NCBI RefSeq assembly: GCF_031344075.1
Contig: NZ_JAVJAN010000005.1
Span: 1-64,000, forward strand
DNA: 64,000 nt
Direction: 5' to 3'
Source of the DNA: Clostridium aquiflavi
Lineage (GTDB): Bacteria; Bacillota; Clostridia; Clostridiales; Clostridiaceae
The notes beneath the pieces were generated by a model. The model saw only the letters and a program-made list of their open reading frames with translations, was not told the origin of the DNA and did not search any database. This document shows positions 59,835 through 64,000 of the stretch, one piece after another (the stretch's first letter is position 1; each line of letters starts with the position of its first letter). The translations under genes and the position numbers were made by a program.

Positions 59835-60149
59835 TTAAGAAATAAAGACATTACCTTTACCCACTAGTACAATTCTATAGTCAGGTTTTAAAGGAATTAA
59901 ATTATATTTATCAGATTTGGGTAATAAATGAATTGATTGTAATAAATTCTGATTTTCATCAAAAACTTCGATATAAACACTACTTTTATCAGATATGTTT
60001 TGAACAACATACTTATTTTCAGACGAAAAATTAAAATCAGCTGCTTTATAAACTCCTTCATCAAAGATATTTACGGCATAGGCTGATTGAGCAAAAATAC
60101 AAAATGATAAAGATAAACAAATTAAAAGCATAGAAATAAATTTTTTCAT
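59835..60149 (-). CDS. Small secreted protein (paralogue of 33494)
   Basis: 104 residues from ATG 60149 (AAAGGTGG upstream). Signal peptide MKKFISMLLICLSLSFCIFA... ends at AYA. The mature part, NIFDEGVYKAADFNFSSENK and YRIVLVGKGNVFIS, shares its plan with the protein at 33494: EGVY start, DENQN turn, and final DYRIVLVGKGNV. Unknown family. It marks the right edge of the accessory island. Confidence 0.65.
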   Translation of the reverse strand: MKKFISMLLICLSLSFCIFAQSAYAVNIFDEGVYKAADFNFSSENKYVVQNISDKSSVYIEVFDENQNLLQSIHLLPKSDKYNLIPLKPDYRIVLVGKGNVFIS

Positions 60150-60446
60150 TAGTAAAACCACCTTTCAATGTTATTTTGGCTATATAAATATTTAAATATA
60201 CAAAAGAGAAAATTTATATAATGATAGATGGAAATATCATCGCATTTATGGAGTGATAAATATAAATGTGTTGTACATGCAGTACCATTTACAATAAATG
60301 CAAAAGACGATTTCATAATTAATGAAGAATTAAAACAATACAGATAGTAGAGTAGCATTAATATTTAGAAGTATTAGTGCTTCTTTTTATATTTATGCTA
60401 TACTTATGCTATAAAAGTAATACATGTTGGGAGGTGCGTTAATTTT
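60150..60446. other. Intergenic stretch with short open frame
   Basis: A 39-codon frame at 60228-60347 (MEISSHLWSDKYKCVVHAVP FTINAKDDFIINEELKQYR) has protein-like composition but a poor ribosome site. It may be the 3' remnant of a lost gene. The rest is promoter DNA of the flanking genes. Confidence 0.4.
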
Positions 60447-60926
60447 ATGAAATACCCAATAGATGTTAAGAATTTTCAAGATACTATCTATAATATTGCG
60501 GGAATTGATTCAATTGAAAGTGGAGTTTGTGACTTAGAAGGTGTAGATTCTGATTTAGTATTAACAGCAGATTATGCACATTTGCCAATTGCAGCTCTTT
60601 TAAGAACAAATGGTGGATTTGAAAATGAACTACTTGTACAATTTAGATTCACAATTGATAAGTCAAAAGATGGTTTAGAGGCATTAGAATTTATTGCTTG
60701 GTTTGTTAGAGATTATGCAAGAGATAAAACTAAAATACAACTAACACCATTTGCTTTGCCACCACAAACACCAAATGGAAGACAACTTGGAAATACATTA
60801 AGATTTCATATAGATTTATTTGTAGAGAATGTTTATGATTCTTTAGATCCAGTTTTAAAGGAAGTAAAGCAACTGAATAAAACATTAAGTATGGCAATAA
60901 AATTATATAATATTAAAGTTAAATAA
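60447..60926 (+). CDS. Conserved hypothetical protein (159 aa)
   Basis: I do not recognise the family. A soluble protein: YPIDVKNFQDTIYNIAGIDS, a beta-rich centre (FENELLVQFRFTIDKSKDGL) and a C-terminal helix. G+C and codon use fit the core genome, and GGGAGGTG precedes the start. It lies 23 bp before the FliB-like gene, probably in one operon. Confidence 0.65.
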   Translation: MKYPIDVKNFQDTIYNIAGIDSIESGVCDLEGVDSDLVLTADYAHLPIAALLRTNGGFENELLVQFRFTIDKSKDGLEALEFIAWFVRDYARDKTKIQLTPFALPPQTPNGRQLGNTLRFHIDLFVENVYDSLDPVLKEVKQLNKTLSMAIKLYNIKVK

Positions 60927-60949
60927 TAAATTAGATAAGGAAGAAAGTA

Positions 60950-62170
60950 ATGGAAAGAAAGATAAAGATGAGATATCCAATGTATCTTAAAGAGTTTAAG
61001 TGCATAGGTGGAAGCTGCGAAGATAGCTGTTGTATTGGCTGGGATGTAGATATAGATAAAACTACATTTAAACAATATTATAAAGTTCAAGATCAAGAAA
61101 TGAGAAAAATGTTTCAAAAGAATGTTCATAATAATACTGGTTATTGTTGTGATGATATAGATTATGGAAAAGTAAAATTAAAAAAAGGAAAAAGATGTCC
61201 ATTTTTAGATGATGAAAATTACTGTGTAATTCATTCTAAGTTGGGTGAAGAATATCTTTCAAATGTATGTACATCGTTCCCTAGAATTACAAATAGAATA
61301 GATGGATATTATGAAATGTCCCTTGATGTGGCATGTCCTGAAGCTGCAAGAATTCTTTTGTTAAAAAAAGAGGGAATCGAATTTAAAGAGAGTCAAGAAA
61401 CTTTAGGAAAACACATTTTATCAAGCGATATTGATACAAAATCTAAAGAATTTAAGGATTCACCTGTAAAATATTTTAAGGAAATTAGAGATTTAAGTAT
61501 TAAGATAATAAAAAATAGAAAGTTTGATTTAAGTGAAAGACTATATATTTTAGGAGAATTTTTAGAAAAGTTAGAAGAAGAACTTGATTATAATTTTAGT
61601 AATGTACATAAATTTATAAAAGGATATAATATAAATTCAATTGATGATTCATATGAAAAAAATGATATGAACTATATTATTCAAATTTCATTTTTTAAGA
61701 AGATGGTAGATGATTTAAATGTATTTAAAGAAATTGATAGTAAGACTTTTAAGGAGTATACTAAAGAACTTATAGCTGGATTTAAATTTGATGAAATAAA
61801 AGATGCAACGAATAATCCAGAGTTTTATATAAATGCATTCAAGATTTATGTTGAAAAATTCGTAAATATTAATAGTTATATTTTTGAAAATTACTTAGTT
61901 AATTTTATATATAAAAATTTATTCCCATTTTCAGAAACAGAAAGTGTATTTGATGGATATATAATGCTGTTAATAAGATATTCATTTTTAAGATTCTATT
62001 TAGTAGGTAGATATCTAAATAATAAAATTGATTCACCAGATGATGTAGTTAAATTTATTCAAGTATTCACTAAAACAACAGAACATCATAAGACATATTT
62101 AGATGATACACTAAATCATATAAAACGAAAAGAATTTGATAATTTAGAATTTGCAAAAACATTATTATAA
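60950..62170 (+). CDS. fliB: Flagellin lysine-N-methylase (FliB family)
   Basis: 406 residues, normal FliB length. The Cys-rich N-terminus FKCIGGSCEDSCCIGWDVDI (~15-34) and the later RCPFLDDENYCVIHSKLGEE and CTSFPRI supply the conserved Cys of this YkgJ-related family. The rest is helical. FliB methylates surface lysines of flagellin; no flagellar genes are in the window, so the substrate is inferred from family. Confidence 0.88.
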   Translation: MERKIKMRYPMYLKEFKCIGGSCEDSCCIGWDVDIDKTTFKQYYKVQDQEMRKMFQKNVHNNTGYCCDDIDYGKVKLKKGKRCPFLDDENYCVIHSKLGEEYLSNVCTSFPRITNRIDGYYEMSLDVACPEAARILLLKKEGIEFKESQETLGKHILSSDIDTKSKEFKDSPVKYFKEIRDLSIKIIKNRKFDLSERLYILGEFLEKLEEELDYNFSNVHKFIKGYNINSIDDSYEKNDMNYIIQISFFKKMVDDLNVFKEIDSKTFKEYTKELIAGFKFDEIKDATNNPEFYINAFKIYVEKFVNINSYIFENYLVNFIYKNLFPFSETESVFDGYIMLLIRYSFLRFYLVGRYLNNKIDSPDDVVKFIQVFTKTTEHHKTYLDDTLNHIKRKEFDNLEFAKTLL

Positions 62171-62181
62171 ATTTTTTGCAA

Positions 62182-62219
62182 TAAATAAAGCTACTGTAAT
62201 TTTGCAGCAGCTTTATTTA
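62182..62219. terminator. Bidirectional terminator
   Basis: AAATAAAGCTACTG pairs with CAGCAGCTTTATTT; convergent genes end on both sides. Confidence 0.85.
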
Positions 62220-62884
62220 TAAAAATTATAATTATAATCGGCAATTAAGCCTTTATCTTTGTTGAATCCTACAACATACAGATCTGAACAATTAGGATTA
62301 GTACATTTAAAGCTTGGAGAGTTTTTATTTAGTAGTACAAAATTACCATCAGGCTCTGGAATGAATACACTTTGAACTTGAGATAAGTAAAGTTTTATAG
62401 ATAAAATAATTTTATTTATAGAATTGTTATTTTGGGATGAATAAGAACTATCAGATATTTTAACATGTTCTATAGTATATTTTATAGGATTAATATTATG
62501 TTTATTAAAAATATTTGTTTTATTAGTAGATAAATTAGGTTTATGCAAAAATTTTATATTTAAGACTTTGTTTATAGATATTTTTATAGTAGTACATTTA
62601 TTTGATGATTCAGCGTCACACATATCTGAGCATTTAATTTTTTTGATAAAAATACCATTAATTATTAACTGTTTATTCTTATTTAATGAAATCTTATCTA
62701 TAATAACTCTATTACTATTACGACTATTATCATTTAAGTTAATATAATTATTAGGCTCAAGTTTAAAATATAATGGGAAAGAAAATTCAAAATAAGTTAA
62801 GACTATTGGAATTTTAGCAATTAACGAACCTGGTTTCCCCATAGGTACGTAGTAATCATAATTGATATAATCACAATTTTTCAT
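62213..62884 (-). CDS. Possible spore-surface protein (SPOCS-like)
   Basis: 223 residues. The opening DYYVPMGKPGSLIAKIPIVL and paired basic beta strands (VIIDKISLNKNKQLIINGIF IKKIKC) resemble the SPOCS/DUF3794-type modules found in clostridial spore-coat and exosporium proteins. Cys-rich spots SDMCDAES and CTNPNCSD follow. AGAGGT precedes ATG. The neighbour at 63055 is also spore-type. Moderate to low certainty. Confidence 0.5.
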   Translation of the reverse strand: MKNCDYINYDYYVPMGKPGSLIAKIPIVLTYFEFSFPLYFKLEPNNYINLNDNSRNSNRVIIDKISLNKNKQLIINGIFIKKIKCSDMCDAESSNKCTTIKISINKVLNIKFLHKPNLSTNKTNIFNKHNINPIKYTIEHVKISDSSYSSQNNNSINKIILSIKLYLSQVQSVFIPEPDGNFVLLNKNSPSFKCTNPNCSDLYVVGFNKDKGLIADYNYNFYK

Positions 62885-62926
62885 TTAATACCTCTTTTAA
62901 AAATTGATATAAAACATATATGATAG

Positions 62927-63021
62927 GGTTTGTCTCAAAATACTTTTTACACAATACATAGTAAGGATAGAGAACTATCTAATAATATTCATTGTGATTT
63001 ATTTTAATTTTGAGACAAACC
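62927..63021. repeat. 95-bp inverted-repeat element
   Basis: GGTTTGTCTCAAAAT (62927-62941) and its exact reverse complement (63007-63021) bound a core whose own ends (ACACAAT...ATTGTG) also pair. No T run and no ORF. It may be a terminator-like hairpin between two minus-strand genes or a small MITE. Confidence 0.55.
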
Positions 63022-63054
63022 ACATATACTATTTGAACTAGATTTAAATTAAAT

Positions 63055-63600
63055 TTAGCATAAATTTTCTACTGCAAGTGCTGTTAAAGTAGCGTTATTA
63101 ATTGAACCACCAAGATTTAAAATGAAATCAATTGGAACATATTCTACAGTATAAGTTACGCAGTCGTTACATAGTGAATTATCACAAACTTGGAATGAGA
63201 AAGTTTGAATTCCAACAAATTCTATAACATCTGAGAAACTATGAGTTCCACAAATATATTCACAATATCCATTCTTAGTAGTTTTTTTAATTAAAAAGTT
63301 TAATCTTAAAGAAACGTCAAGAACAGATTGTATTTCACAAGTAAAAGTTAAAACTGTTGTTGGATTTTTTAAATTAGTAGTATCGATGCTAACATTAGCA
63401 AGAGGAAGTGGTTTAACAGTACCTAAAGTATTAGCACTCACTACTGGAATTGGAGCTGAACCGCTACAACCACATTTTAAAATAGCTCTTCCAGGTTCTT
63501 GTCCTTCATGATGAACACATTCACATTGACATATACATGGTTTTTGTTTTTTAGGATAACAATTATAATCTGACATTAAATTTTCTTCCATAATTTTCAT
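63055..63600 (-). CDS. DUF4489-like protein
   Basis: 181 residues from ATG 63600 (AAGGAG upstream). A Cys-rich N-terminus (PCICQCECVHHEG) is followed by GRAILKCGCSGSAPIPVVSA, the DUF4489 opening, and a beta-rich body with Cys pairs (CEYICGTH, CDNSLCNDC). Members occur in spore-forming clostridia and are probably spore- or surface-associated. Confidence 0.75.
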   Translation of the reverse strand: MKIMEENLMSDYNCYPKKQKPCICQCECVHHEGQEPGRAILKCGCSGSAPIPVVSANTLGTVKPLPLANVSIDTTNLKNPTTVLTFTCEIQSVLDVSLRLNFLIKKTTKNGYCEYICGTHSFSDVIEFVGIQTFSFQVCDNSLCNDCVTYTVEYVPIDFILNLGGSINNATLTALAVENLC

Positions 63601-63850
63601 TAGTATCTCCTTTTTTATTCATATTATTTTGTTTATAGTTTATAATATGAAAATAGATATAAAAGTTCTACAAAAAATAATTTTAATATAAAATTTCTAT
63701 TCTTTTGTTGTTATATTACAACTATTTTTAGTTTGTTCACTTATACCTATAAAATATAGAATTAACATTAACTAAGTAAGTGGACTTAGATTTCATTTAA
63801 ATAAAGATTATAATGTTATTTTATTTACAGTATTCTAAAACAATTAATTA
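63601..63850. other. AT-rich intergenic stretch
   Basis: Promoter region of the DUF4489 gene and 3' flank of greA. No clear terminator hairpin was seen after greA. Confidence 0.35.
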
Positions 63851-64000
63851 TTATAAGATTTCCAAAATTTCTACTCTGTAATTTTCTCCAGGAGCATTTA
63901 CTTCAACTATATCTCCTTGCTTTTTACCTGTTAATGCTTTTCCTAAATCAGATTCTATGCTTATACGCATAGCTTCAGGGTCTAAATCCATAGTAGTTAC
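63851..64000 (-). CDS. greA: Transcription elongation factor GreA/GreB, 3' end (partial)
   Basis: The last 50 codons of a gene that continues beyond the window. It reads DPEAMRISIESDLGKALTGK KQGDIVEVNAPGENYRVEIL EIL, the C-terminal FKBP-like domain of GreA, with the SxLGxALxGKxxGD signature. GreA rescues backtracked RNA polymerase by stimulating RNA cleavage. Confidence 0.9.
   Translation of the reverse strand, partial: VTTMDLDPEAMRISIESDLGKALTGKKQGDIVEVNAPGENYRVEILEIL

Overview
The window is about 27-28% G+C by eye. Its gene content points to a solvent-type, spore-forming Clostridium sensu stricto, close to the C. beijerinckii / C. butyricum / C. saccharobutylicum group: acetoacetate decarboxylase, ctfA-ctfB and an ald remnant that matches the C. 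beijerinckii-type CoA-acylating aldehyde dehydrogenase as I remember it, AdhE, a DUF4489-type protein and a SpoIIP remnant. No rRNA, tRNA, CRISPR array, transposase, integrase or phage gene was seen. The species name is inference.

Layout. 0-6.7 kb: rhomboid-like membrane protein, thioesterase, NlpC/P60 hydrolase, flavodoxin, metallopeptidase. 7.0-11.4 kb: a LanFEG/Cpr-type antimicrobial-peptide ABC transporter with its response regulator and histidine kinase. 11.5-13.5 kb: a G+C-rich TIGR04076-like gene, an azoreductase and a degenerate nucleotidyltransferase. 13.7-18.8 kb: two secreted paralogues, a 2H phosphoesterase, an ECF sigma factor and a DUF4179-like anti-sigma factor; the secreted paralogues resemble the outer domain of the anti-sigma factor. 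19.3-21.9 kb: adhE. 22.1-25.6 kb: a second two-component system followed by a secreted seven-repeat protein with Pho-box-like direct repeats in its promoter. 25.8-33.4 kb: MntA-HepT-like toxin-antitoxin pair, pentapeptide protein, NapA-type antiporter, sdpR-sdpI pair with a 32-bp perfect palindromic operator, unknown genes, and an XRE-peptide deformylase pair.

33.5-60.1 kb is an accessory island. It holds many short, mostly plus-strand, single-gene units: five intact GNAT acetyltransferases, a GrpB-type transferase, flavin reductase, isochorismatase-like hydrolase, TfoX-N protein, DUF2262 and DUF3267 proteins, and XRE plus membrane-protein pairs. Between them lie decayed genes (flavodoxin, MATE, VOC/glyoxalase, SpoIIP, GNAT, ald). 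Many units carry the same intergenic module: a terminator hairpin, an AT-rich promoter with an extended -10 element, and a small leader hairpin of the type ACAAAT-AGTA-ATTTGT just before the Shine-Dalgarno sequence. Two related small secreted proteins on the minus strand mark the island's edges. The solvent genes sit inside it: adc alone, then 760 bp later an ald gene with a large in-frame internal deletion, then ctfA-ctfB. 60.4-64 kb: a conserved unknown gene, a FliB-type lysine methylase, two probable spore-surface proteins and the 3' end of greA.

A dispersed non-coding inverted-repeat element of about 215-265 bp (MITE-like) appears in two full copies, one copy cut by the window edge, and several fragments, mostly next to gene 3' ends. 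The least explained features are the repeated intergenic module, the deletion scars inside it, and the sigma / anti-sigma / secreted-paralogue locus.
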